NCBI GenBank assembly: GCA_014859985.1
Contig: JACZKN010000214.1
Span: forward strand, 1 to 5,394
Direction: 5' to 3'
From: Candidatus Krumholzibacteriia bacterium
GTDB lineage: Bacteria > Krumholzibacteriota > Krumholzibacteriia > LZORAL124-64-63
DNA length: 5,394 nt
In this document: in pieces, positions 1-5,394 of the stretch
How positions within the stretch are numbered: the stretch's first letter is position 1
Layout: every line of letters begins with the position of its first letter
Made by a program: the position numbers and the translations under genes
The notes under the pieces: generated by a model
The model's database searches: none
Told to the model about the DNA's origin: nothing
Seen by the model: the letters and a program-made list of their open reading frames with translations, nothing else

Positions 1-297
1 CACCTCCACCCGCGCGATGGTCGCGTGGGGGATCGTCTCCTCGGCAAGCCCGTAGTTGCCCGGCCGCCCGAGCACCAGGGCTTCGTCCGTGATGGCCGTG
101 ACCTGGCCCTCGCGGGTGCGGCCGTCGTGCAGGTGCACGCGCACGCGGGTGCCCGGCCTGACCACCGGCCCGTCCGCCGGCGCTGCGGTCGCGACCGGAT
201 CCCCCGGCAGCGGCACCACCGCCGTCCGGTAGCCCGAGCACCCGGCCAGGACCGCCGGCAGCACCAGGGAGAGCGCCAGCCACCGCAATCCGCTCAT
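1..297 (-). CDS. Small lipoprotein with Sm/SH3-like beta-rich C-terminal part, partial (C-terminus outside window)
   Basis: Seen: an ATG at 297-295 opens a frame that stays open to base 1 (99 codons, no stop). Residues 1-19 are a signal peptide (one Arg, then a Leu/Val/Ala-rich core) ending in the lipobox LAGC, with Cys20 as the lipidation site. After a Pro/Ala-rich tether (about 28-48) comes a beta-type segment at 49-99 (GTRVRVHLHDGRTREGQV, then a TDEALVL strand and an IARVEV strand). Known: the pattern 'V.V.L.DGR..EG.V..I..D.L.L...I.....I..VEV' is common in small Sm/SH3-like barrel proteins of bacterial envelopes. Inferred: an envelope-anchored protein of unknown function. Start support: GAGG at 306-303, 5 bases before the ATG and overlapping the TGA of the upstream gene, suggests translational coupling. 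It is the last visible gene of the leftward operon. Function not recognised. Confidence 0.
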   Translation of the reverse strand, partial: MSGLRWLALSLVLPAVLAGCSGYRTAVVPLPGDPVATAAPADGPVVRPGTRVRVHLHDGRTREGQVTAITDEALVLGRPGNYGLAEETIPHATIARVEV

Positions 298-304
298 GCC
301 TACC

Positions 305-613
305 TCACCGTCCGCCGTCGCGCCCATCCCCGACAACCACCCCGATCGTCCCATACCGCGGCGCCAGCAGCGCCCCCAGCACGTATCCGCCCAGCACGCC
401 CGGCAGCCAGGCGGCTTCCACGCCGTAGGCGTCGTAGAACACCGCCCCAACGGCGATCCCCAGCACGATCGCCCCCCACATGATCGCGCGGCCGCGAATG
501 GTGATGGCGATCTGCGCGCCGCAGCCGGCGCAGCCGAAGGAAAAGAGACGGGTCAGCCACAGCACCTGCCAGCGGTTGAAGCCGTGCCCGCACTTGGGGC
601 AGGGAATGTCCAT
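305..613 (-). CDS. CXXC-19-CXXC zinc-ribbon-like small membrane protein
   Basis: Seen: a 102-residue protein. The N-terminus has two CXXC pairs, CPKC at 5-8 and CAGC at 28-31, separated by 19 residues that include GHGFNRWQVLW. Two hydrophobic stretches follow (about 43-60 and 67-85), then a Gly/Arg-rich tail. The ATG has a very good ribosome binding site: GGAGG at 624-620, 6 bases upstream. Known: four cysteines as two CXXC pairs usually bind one zinc. The layout resembles the small 'CXXC-20-CXXC' family of Gram-positive bacteria, where a zinc ribbon also precedes membrane segments. Inferred: an inner-membrane protein with a cytosolic zinc ribbon, of unknown function. It lies 21 bases after the transporter and 7 bases before the lipoprotein, so it is probably cotranscribed with both. 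A link to the transporter is possible but not shown. The gene call is firm, the family link is moderate. Confidence 0.85.
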   Translation of the reverse strand: MDIPCPKCGHGFNRWQVLWLTRLFSFGCAGCGAQIAITIRGRAIMWGAIVLGIAVGAVFYDAYGVEAAWLPGVLGGYVLGALLAPRYGTIGVVVGDGRDGGR

Positions 614-634
614 GTTAGCCCTCCTGCCGGGGAC

Positions 635-2077
635 CTACCCGCCGGTCATCACCGGCATCCCCATCGCCGGCCAGATCTTCCACACGAACACGAAGATCAC
701 CACCAGCAGCGCCAGGCTGGGCACGATCCCGTGCACGAAGAAGTCCCGCGCCCGGAACTGGCCGCTCTCGTAGGCGATGGCGTTGGGCGCCGCCCCCACC
801 AGCAGCAGGAACGGCATCCCGGCCGCCGCCAGCGAGACGAACATCACCGCCTCCGGGTGCACCCCCACGAACCCCGCCATCACCAGCGCCACGGGCAGGG
901 TGATGGCGATGGCCGCCACGTTCATGATGAAGTTGGTCATCAGCAGCACGAACGCCGCCACCCCCATGATGAACACCAGCCAGGGCGCCTCGTGGAACAG
1001 GCCCAGCCAGTTGATCGCCAGCCACTCGGCGGCGCCCGTCTCCCACAGGCAGAAGCCCAGGCTCATGGCGCCGCCGAACAGCAGCACGATGTTCCAGGGC
1101 AGGTTCTCCAGGTCCTTCAGCTCCAGTACGCCCGACACGAAGAAGACCACGGCCGCCAGCAGGATCACGGCGCTCTTGTCCACCGGCGCCAGCGCGGGCA
1201 CGAACGAGCGCGCGACCAGCAGGCCCATCACCGCCAGCACCACCGTCAGCGTGCCCACCTCCTTGCGCGCCAAGGGCGGCAGCCGGTCCTGCAGGGTCCG
1301 GGCCTGGGCGTGCAGCCCGGGCAGCCGGCCGCGCTCGGGCGGGAAGGCCACGCACACCCAGCCCCACAGCAGCACCACCATCAGCGCGCCCAAGGGCAGC
1401 ATGAAGCGGCTCACGTCGAAGAACGAGATCTCCTGGCCCGTCAGCTCCCGGTAGAAGCCGATCGCGACGGCGCCGCGGGCCGCGCCCAGCAGGGTGATGA
1501 CGCTGCCCGCGCCCGCGGTCCAGGCCATGCCGATGAACAGGCCCTTGCCGAACACCGTCGGCCGGCCCGTGGGCTCGTACAGGTTGTGCACCACCAGCAG
1601 CAGGGGAAAGACCGCCGCCGCGACCGCCGTGTGGGCCATGAACAGGGTCAAGGTCGCGGTGAGGGTAAAGACGCCCAGGTAGATCAGCCGCGGGCGCTCG
1701 GGGATGGTCGTGAGCATCGAGAAGGCCAGGCGCCGGGTCAGCCCCGTCTTGTTGAATGCCATGCCGATCAGCAACGAGCCCAGGATGAACCACACCGAGG
1801 GGTCCATGTAGTCGGTCAGCGCCGTGCGCGAGTCCCGCAGCAGCCACAGCGACTGCACCACGCCGATCACGATGGCCGTGATGCCCACGGGGATGACCTC
1901 GAACACCCACCAGATGCCCGCCAAAAGGAACAGGCCCAGGGCGGCCTTGCCCTCGTGGGACAGGACGACCGCGCGGCCGTCCGGGTCGACGGCCGCCGGC
2001 AGGGCGGGCATGAAGGCGATCAGCGCGAACAGCGCCCCGCCCACCAGGAAGGGGATCAGCCGCCTGGGGTCACGCAC
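635..2077 (-). CDS. DASS (SLC13-like) family anion transporter, divergent
   Basis: Seen: 480 residues, very hydrophobic, with about 11 or more membrane segments and the usual length of the family. The second half has the typical stretch LKDLENLPWNIVLLFGGAMSLG (319-340, written in part), and GAAPNAIAY near 428-436 matches the family's 'TPPNAI' loop. Known: DASS members move dicarboxylates, citrate or sulfate across the inner membrane, often with sodium, using two SNT motifs at inverted-repeat positions. Odd: at those positions this protein has AHT (148-150) and MNV (385-387), and the first-half counterpart of 'TPPN' reads GAARGA (198-203). Substrate and coupling ion therefore cannot be assumed. 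Start: GTG at 2077-2075 is the only sensible choice, since an in-frame TGA lies just upstream. It overlaps the methyltransferase stop by 8 bases and has no strong ribosome binding site, so it probably depends on coupled translation. Confidence 0.9.
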   Translation of the reverse strand: MRDPRRLIPFLVGGALFALIAFMPALPAAVDPDGRAVVLSHEGKAALGLFLLAGIWWVFEVIPVGITAIVIGVVQSLWLLRDSRTALTDYMDPSVWFILGSLLIGMAFNKTGLTRRLAFSMLTTIPERPRLIYLGVFTLTATLTLFMAHTAVAAAVFPLLLVVHNLYEPTGRPTVFGKGLFIGMAWTAGAGSVITLLGAARGAVAIGFYRELTGQEISFFDVSRFMLPLGALMVVLLWGWVCVAFPPERGRLPGLHAQARTLQDRLPPLARKEVGTLTVVLAVMGLLVARSFVPALAPVDKSAVILLAAVVFFVSGVLELKDLENLPWNIVLLFGGAMSLGFCLWETGAAEWLAINWLGLFHEAPWLVFIMGVAAFVLLMTNFIMNVAAIAITLPVALVMAGFVGVHPEAVMFVSLAAAGMPFLLLVGAAPNAIAYESGQFRARDFFVHGIVPSLALLVVIFVFVWKIWPAMGMPVMTGG

Positions 2078-2939
2078 GGGTGGTCACCAGCACCGGAAAC
2101 TCCAGTTCGCTGCTGAGCCCGGTGATGGGCTCGTGGAATTCGGGGGCCACCAGGCCGCACCCCGCCAGCAGGGCCACCAGTTCGTCCATCGCCCAGGCCC
2201 GGTGGCACTGGACGTACCGGCGCAGGGTAGCGGATCCCGGCGCCAGGATCCAGTGGGTGTGGATCTCGGTCTGCGCGTCCTCGTCCCAGGTGTGGGCCTG
2301 CAGCCAGAGGTGGGGTTCGTCGGTGAAGGGTCCGGAGGCGACCACCTGCCACTCGGTGGCGTCATCCTCGGCGAAACCGTCCCTGGGCTGATACTCCAGC
2401 ACGAACAGGCCGCCGGGCTTGAGGCAGGCCACGAGCTGCGGCAGGAACGCCGCCGCCACCCGGGGCGGGAACGAGTGGAACTCCCCGAACCAGAAGGTGA
2501 CCGCGTCGCACAGGCCGGTGCGGGCCGGCAGGTCCGCCGGCAGCGCCTTGAGGTCCGCGGCGAAGAACGTGCAGTCCAGGCCCGCGTGCCGCGCCTCCTC
2601 GCGCGCCCAGTCCAGGGCGGCCGGCGCGAAGTCGAAGCCCACGCCGGTGTGCCCGCGCCGGGCCAGTTCGTGCAGGTACAGGCCCGGGCCGCAGCCCACG
2701 TCCAGGATGCGCCGGGGGCCGCTGCCCAGGCGCGATTCCAGCCAATCGCAGTGGCGCTGGATCAGTTCGGGCCGGCGGCTGGCCATGTCCGTGGTGGGGT
2801 CCAGGTGCCAGCGCAGGACCCGTTCGCTGAACGCCGGTTCGTCCCAGGGCAGCTGGTGGGCGCCGTCCCAGGCCCGGGGCGGTGTCGAGGCGGCCATCAG
2901 CGGCTTAAGCAGGGCGTTCAGGTCGGCGGGCAGGGGCAC
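2070..2939 (-). CDS. Class I SAM-dependent methyltransferase
   Basis: Seen: 289 residues. Motif I is ILDVGCGPGLYLHEL (78-92), the glycine-rich SAM-binding loop. The acidic residue after strand 2 is D103 in GVGFDFAP, AADL at 127-130 fits motif III, and CLKPGGLFVLEY (172-183) is the usual post-motif of small-molecule methyltransferases. An N-terminal helical part (1-75) and a beta-rich C-terminal part (about 195-289, with HTHWILAPG and a final EFPVLVTTRA strand) probably form the substrate site. Known: this fold transfers the methyl group of S-adenosylmethionine, in the cytosol. The substrate is not recognisable. Start: GTG at 2939-2937 with AAGGAG 7 bases upstream. It is the first gene of the leftward operon and its stop overlaps the start of the transporter gene. 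Confidence 0.92.
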   Translation of the reverse strand: MPLPADLNALLKPLMAASTPPRAWDGAHQLPWDEPAFSERVLRWHLDPTTDMASRRPELIQRHCDWLESRLGSGPRRILDVGCGPGLYLHELARRGHTGVGFDFAPAALDWAREEARHAGLDCTFFAADLKALPADLPARTGLCDAVTFWFGEFHSFPPRVAAAFLPQLVACLKPGGLFVLEYQPRDGFAEDDATEWQVVASGPFTDEPHLWLQAHTWDEDAQTEIHTHWILAPGSATLRRYVQCHRAWAMDELVALLAGCGLVAPEFHEPITGLSSELEFPVLVTTRA

Positions 2940-2946
2940 GGGCCGG

Positions 2947-2952
2947 CTCCTT
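2947..2952 (-). promoter_or_regulatory. Ribosome binding site of the methyltransferase gene
   Basis: AAGGAG on the minus strand with a 7-base spacer to a GTG codon. It decides the start of the methyltransferase at 2939. Confidence 0.8.
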
Positions 2953-3010
2953 GAAGGCGGGGGATAACGGGGGCCGGCCAGCGTGCTGCCGGGATGGCGC
3001 TTGCGCCGCT

Positions 3011-3039
3011 ATTATCCCTTGCGCGGGCGCGGTTTTCCA
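3011..3039 (-). promoter_or_regulatory. Candidate sigma-70-type promoter for the leftward operon
   Basis: Read on the minus strand: TGGAAA (3039-3034, four of six matches to TTGACA), a 17-base spacer, and GATAAT (3016-3011, five of six matches to TATAAT). Transcription would start near 3004, giving a leader of about 65 bases before the methyltransferase GTG. Such AT-rich hexamers are rare in this DNA, and the position in front of the first gene fits. Direct repeats CTTGCGC lie on both sides of the -10 (3000-3006 and 3018-3024). The -10 overlaps one of the TTATCC elements described separately. No experimental evidence; inferred from sequence only. Confidence 0.5.
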
Positions 3040-3117
3040 CCGCCAAGACCGGGTCGTCCCCCGTTTGTCCCCGGATCCGTCCCCGGTCCGGGCGGGCTTG
3101 TCCCCGGGTTATCCCCA
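3012..3117 (+). repeat. Array of seven TTnTCCnCn-like elements with near-helical spacing
   Basis: Same-orientation elements start at 3012 (TTATCCCTT), 3033 (TTTTCCACC), 3054 (TCGTCCCCC), 3065 (TTGTCCCCG), 3077 (CCGTCCCCG), 3098 (TTGTCCCCG) and 3109 (TTATCCCCA). The start-to-start distances are 21, 21, 11, 12, 21 and 11. GTCCCCGG is exact in three of them (3067, 3079, 3100). T at position 4 and CC at positions 5-6 are invariant. The best matches to the DnaA box TTATCCACA are the 3109 element (one mismatch) and the 3033 element, which fits the TTTTCCACA variant with one mismatch. Inferred: a multi-site protein-binding region, possibly for DnaA. The middle elements are weak as DnaA boxes, so a different regulator or plain low-complexity sequence remains possible. 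Confidence 0.45.
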
Positions 3118-3166
3118 CCGTTTGGCGGCGCTCCCGGAGGCCGCGGTTTCGGACCGGCCCGCCGCG

Positions 3167-3175
3167 TGTTATCCT
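3167..3175 (+). promoter_or_regulatory. Candidate extended -10 promoter element of dnaB
   Basis: TGTTATCCT: a TG-n extension followed by TATCCT (four of six matches to TATAAT). A weak -35-like TTCGGA lies 16 bases upstream (3148-3153). A start near 3182 would give a leader of about 40 bases before the dnaB TTG. The element also contains the last TTATCC copy of the intergenic region, so one sequence may serve two roles or be only one of them. Confidence 0.35.
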
Positions 3176-3211
3176 CGGGGGCCCGACCGTCCCTGATCAC
3201 CCGACCCGGCC

Positions 3212-3217
3212 GAGGAG
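3212..3217 (+). promoter_or_regulatory. Ribosome binding site that fixes the dnaB start
   Basis: GAGGAG followed by 5 bases and a TTG codon at 3223-3225. No ATG or GTG with a comparable site lies in frame between 2983 and the conserved helicase N-terminal domain, so TTG is the best start. Confidence 0.7.
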
Positions 3218-3222
3218 TCCGC

Positions 3223-4671
3223 TTGGAAGTCCGTTCCCAACCCGTCGACGGTCCCGGCCAGCCCGAGCGCCCGGCCCGCAGCCGGCTGGGTTACGACCGC
3301 CTGCCCGAAGGCCGCCAGCCGCCGTTCTCCGAGGAGGCCGAGCAGGCCGTCCTTGGCGCGGCCATGGTGGACAAGGAGGCGGTCGGCCTGGCGCGCGAGC
3401 GCATCATCCACGCCGACTTCTACCGCCTGGAACATCAGCTCGTCTTTCGGGCCATGTGCTCCCTGTACGAGAACGACCAGGCCGTCGATCCCATCACCGT
3501 GGCCGACATCCTGCAGCGCTCGGCCGAGGACTTCCTGGACCCGGTGCAGCTGAAGAACCTGCGCGGCCGCGACCTGCTCGAGGTGGTCGGCGGCATGGAC
3601 TTCCTGATCGACCTGGCCGGCATGATGGGCACCGCGGCCAACGTCGTCTACCACGCCGGCATCGTCAGGGAGAAGGCCACCCTGCGGCGGCTGATCACCG
3701 TCTCGTCGAACATCGCGGCCGAGGCCTACGCCGCCGGCGACGAGGCCGCCGCCATCCTGGACCGGGCCCAGGCCCGCATCTACGAGGTGAGCGAGGAATC
3801 GCGCACCGGCGGCTTCACCGGCGTCTCGACGATCGTGCCCCGGGCCTTCAAGTCGATCGAGGAGGCCTTCCAGTCCGGCAGCGACGTCACCGGCCTGCAC
3901 ACCGGCTTCCTGGACATGGACCGCAAGACCGGCGGCCTGCAGAACGGCGACCTGATCATCGTGGCGGCGCGGCCGTCGATGGGCAAGACCTCCCTGGCGC
4001 TGAACCTGGCCTACAACGTGGCCCTGCGCGAGAAGGTGGGGGTCGGCATCTTCTCCCTGGAGATGGCCCGCGAGCAGCTGGTGATGCGCATGCTGGGCTC
4101 CAGCGCCGGCTTCAACCTGCACAACCTCAGGCGGGGCAAGCTGCGGGCCGAGGACTGGCCGCGCCTGACCCAGGCCTGCGACCAGCTCTCGCAGCTGCCC
4201 ATCTACATCGACGACACCAGCGGCATCTCGGTGCTGGAGATGAAGGCCAAGGCCCGGCGGCTGAAGCAGCAGCATGGCCTGGGCCTGCTGGTGGTCGACT
4301 ACATGCAGCTGATGACCGGCGGCGGCAAGGCCGAGAACCGGCAGCAGGAGATCTCCGTCATCAGCCGCAACCTCAAGGGCATGGCCAAGGACCTCGAGGT
4401 GCCGGTCATCGCCCTGTCGCAGCTCTCGCGCGGCGTCGAGGCCCGCGGCGACCACAAGCCGATGCTGAGCGATCTGCGCGAATCCGGCGCCATCGAGCAG
4501 GATGCGGACCTCGTCATGTTCATCTATCGTGAAGAGGTCTACAAGCCCGACGACGAGACGGTGCGCAACCTGGCCACCATCATCATCGGCAAGCAGCGCA
4601 ACGGGCCCATCGGGCAGTTCGACCTGCACTTCCACAAGGAATTCACGCGGTTCGCCGATCTGGCGCGTTGA
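3223..4671 (+). CDS. dnaB: Replicative DNA helicase DnaB
   Basis: Known role: hexameric ATP-driven 5'-3' helicase that unwinds DNA at the replication fork and recruits primase. Seen: 482 residues from the TTG start, slightly longer than the usual 440-470 because of a polar, Pro/Arg-rich N-terminal stretch (1-31). The N-terminal domain begins at PPFSEEAEQAVLG (33-45), and a linker helix region follows (about 150-200). The RecA-like ATPase domain has Walker A ARPSMGKTS (249-257, Lys255), catalytic Glu280 in FSLEM, Walker B LLVVD (355-359), SQLSR (399-403), DLRESGAIEQDAD (417-429), and the KQR arginine-finger motif (457-459) before NGPIG. The C-terminus FHKEFTRFADL is typical. All key residues are present, and no intein or frameshift is seen. 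The usual neighbour rplI is not upstream. The gene probably has its own promoter and may be cotranscribed with the lipoprotein gene 38 bases downstream. Confidence 0.98.
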   Translation: MEVRSQPVDGPGQPERPARSRLGYDRLPEGRQPPFSEEAEQAVLGAAMVDKEAVGLARERIIHADFYRLEHQLVFRAMCSLYENDQAVDPITVADILQRSAEDFLDPVQLKNLRGRDLLEVVGGMDFLIDLAGMMGTAANVVYHAGIVREKATLRRLITVSSNIAAEAYAAGDEAAAILDRAQARIYEVSEESRTGGFTGVSTIVPRAFKSIEEAFQSGSDVTGLHTGFLDMDRKTGGLQNGDLIIVAARPSMGKTSLALNLAYNVALREKVGVGIFSLEMAREQLVMRMLGSSAGFNLHNLRRGKLRAEDWPRLTQACDQLSQLPIYIDDTSGISVLEMKAKARRLKQQHGLGLLVVDYMQLMTGGGKAENRQQEISVISRNLKGMAKDLEVPVIALSQLSRGVEARGDHKPMLSDLRESGAIEQDADLVMFIYREEVYKPDDETVRNLATIIIGKQRNGPIGQFDLHFHKEFTRFADLAR

Positions 4672-4709
4672 GGGAACGACGACGGGTGGGACGGAGCCGC
4701 CGGGGAGCC

Positions 4710-5394
4710 ATGGTCAACCGCTGTGGGGATCGGATTCGATGCGGCCGGCGCGGCGTTGCTGCGGCGGCCGTGGCCGTTGGCCTGGCGGCCGTGCTGGCCG
4801 GCTGCGGCGGCGACGGCGGACCGGGCGACGGCCGGGGCCCGGCGCCCGACCCCGAACGCGACGGCTGCGCGCCCTACGCCTGGTACACCGCCGGGGACGT
4901 GCCCGTCCGCATCGCCGCGGCCTGGACCGGCGGGCTGGTCGAGGACATCGCCGTCCAGGACGGCCTGGCGGCGTTGGCCAGCCGCTCCTGCGGGCTGCGG
5001 CTGGTGGACGTGAGCGACCCGGCCGCGCCCCGGCTGCTGGGCGTCGGCTCGGGCCTGCCGGCGGTGGCGGTGGACCTGCTGGACGACCTGGTCGCCGTCG
5101 CCGAGGGGGATCAGGGCTTCTCCCTGCACGACGTCTCGGCGCCCGCGGCGCCGGTGCTGCTCTGCCGGGTGGCCGTCAGCGGCGCCGTCGGGGGTTCCCG
5201 CTACACCGATGCGGTGCTGCTGGACGGGACGCGCCTGTTCGTGGCCGGCTTCCACCGCCAGCTCGTCAGCTACGACGTCAGCGACCCGCGCGTCCCGGTG
5301 GAGAAGGGGCGGCTGCTGCTGGATCGGCCCGGCGCCCTGGCGGCGGTGGGGGGCCGGCTCTTCGCCGGCGGCCGCGCCGTGGCCCGCGTCGGTC
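4710..5394 (+). CDS. LVIVD-repeat beta-propeller lipoprotein, partial (C-terminus outside window)
   Basis: Seen: ATG at 4710 opens a frame that stays open to the window end (228 codons). The N-terminus is Arg-rich (1-15), then an Ala/Val/Leu core leads to the lipobox LAGC (29-32, Cys32), followed by a Gly/Asp/Pro-rich tether (33-52). From about 75 on there are repeats of 40-50 residues, each with a 'hydrophobic-x-DVSDPxxP' signature: LRLVDVSDPAAPRLLG (96-111), LHDVSAPAAPVLL (139-151) and VSYDVSDPRVP (186-196). Known: LVIVD repeats form beta-propeller blades in secreted or surface proteins. Inferred: a lipid-anchored envelope protein, ligand unknown. Start: GGGGAG lies only about 3 bases before ATG 4710. 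A GTG at 4686, in frame and 10 bases after GAGGGA, is an alternative that adds eight residues. Only the position links it to dnaB, not the function. Confidence 0.88.
   Translation, partial: MVNRCGDRIRCGRRGVAAAAVAVGLAAVLAGCGGDGGPGDGRGPAPDPERDGCAPYAWYTAGDVPVRIAAAWTGGLVEDIAVQDGLAALASRSCGLRLVDVSDPAAPRLLGVGSGLPAVAVDLLDDLVAVAEGDQGFSLHDVSAPAAPVLLCRVAVSGAVGGSRYTDAVLLDGTRLFVAGFHRQLVSYDVSDPRVPVEKGRLLLDRPGALAAVGGRLFAGGRAVARVG

Larger units (their letters stand above)
2940..3222. other. Divergent intergenic region between the methyltransferase and dnaB genes
   Basis: No convincing gene lies here. The dnaB reading frame stays open back to 2983, but that stretch encodes only a Pro/Gly/Arg-rich sequence unlike any helicase N-terminus. 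The region contains the methyltransferase ribosome binding site, two candidate promoters facing away from each other, a helically spaced array of TTnTCC elements, and the dnaB ribosome binding site. TTATCC occurs four times here (once on the minus strand at 2967-2962, and on the plus strand at 3012, 3109 and 3169). I noticed no copy elsewhere in the window. Confidence 0.75.

Noticed and set aside
296..2116. A 606-codon open frame on the plus strand
   Set aside because: It lies antisense to the transporter, the zinc-ribbon gene and part of the methyltransferase. Its product is a His/Gln/Arg-rich low-complexity sequence, typical of the shadow frame of GC-rich genes.
3012..3117. CRISPR array
   Set aside because: The units are about 9 bases and degenerate, the spacings are 11-21 bases, and no cas gene is present.
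2983..3222. N-terminal extension of dnaB from ATG 2983
   Set aside because: It has no good ribosome binding site, its composition is Pro/Gly/Arg-rich, and it covers the intergenic repeats and promoters. TTG 3223 has a much better site.
2940..3222. Replication origin (oriC)
   Set aside because: DnaA-box-like elements are present, but there is no AT-rich unwinding region and no dnaA, dnaN or other origin neighbour. The elements are better read as regulation of dnaB.
3169..4635. A 488-codon open frame on the minus strand opposite dnaB
   Set aside because: It is antisense to a certain dnaB gene and its sequence has no recognisable domain. High GC removes stop codons from the opposite strand.
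4672..4709. Transcription terminator behind dnaB
   Set aside because: No stable stem with a T-run is visible in the 38 bases. It holds only the ribosome binding region of the next gene.
4686..4709. GTG 4686 as the main start of the LVIVD lipoprotein
   Set aside because: It is possible (GAGGGA about 10 bases upstream), but ATG 4710 gives a signal peptide of more usual length. It is kept as an alternative.

Overview
This is a GC-rich bacterial window with dense, mostly short-gapped genes. It holds two divergent transcription units on either side of a 283-bp intergenic region (2940-3222). The replicative helicase is a normal chromosomal housekeeping gene, and nothing seen (no phage, plasmid or insertion-sequence gene) suggests a mobile element. 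Two proteins carry lipobox signal peptides, which fits a Gram-negative-type envelope. The combination of high GC, GTG/TTG starts and an LVIVD-repeat lipoprotein would suit a deltaproteobacterium-like lineage or an FCB-group candidate phylum, but this is only a guess because no marker here fixes the taxon.

Leftward unit (minus strand, 2939 down to 1): a class I SAM-dependent methyltransferase (GTG start with a good ribosome binding site), a divergent DASS/SLC13-type anion transporter whose GTG start overlaps the methyltransferase stop by 8 bases, a 102-residue protein with a CXXC-19-CXXC zinc-ribbon-like head and two membrane segments, and a small lipoprotein cut off by the window edge. Overlap or gaps of -8, 21 and 7 bases make this look like one operon. 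The substrates of the methyltransferase and the transporter cannot be read from the sequence.

Intergenic region (2940-3222): it holds a plausible leftward promoter near 3011-3039, a plausible extended -10 for dnaB near 3167-3175, and a run of TTnTCC(C) elements. Seven of these elements lie in the same orientation between 3012 and 3117, and their spacings (21, 21, 11, 12, 21, 11) are all close to whole turns of the double helix. They resemble degenerate DnaA boxes, and this is the most interesting non-coding signal in the window.

Rightward unit (plus strand, 3223 to the end): dnaB, complete and free of inteins, starting at a TTG codon with a strong ribosome binding site. After 38 bases comes a lipoprotein with LVIVD-type beta-propeller repeats, cut off by the window end. 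No terminator is visible between them. I see no clear evidence of a new multi-gene system. The points worth a second look are the phased repeat array, the altered sodium-site motifs of the transporter, and the small zinc-ribbon membrane protein.
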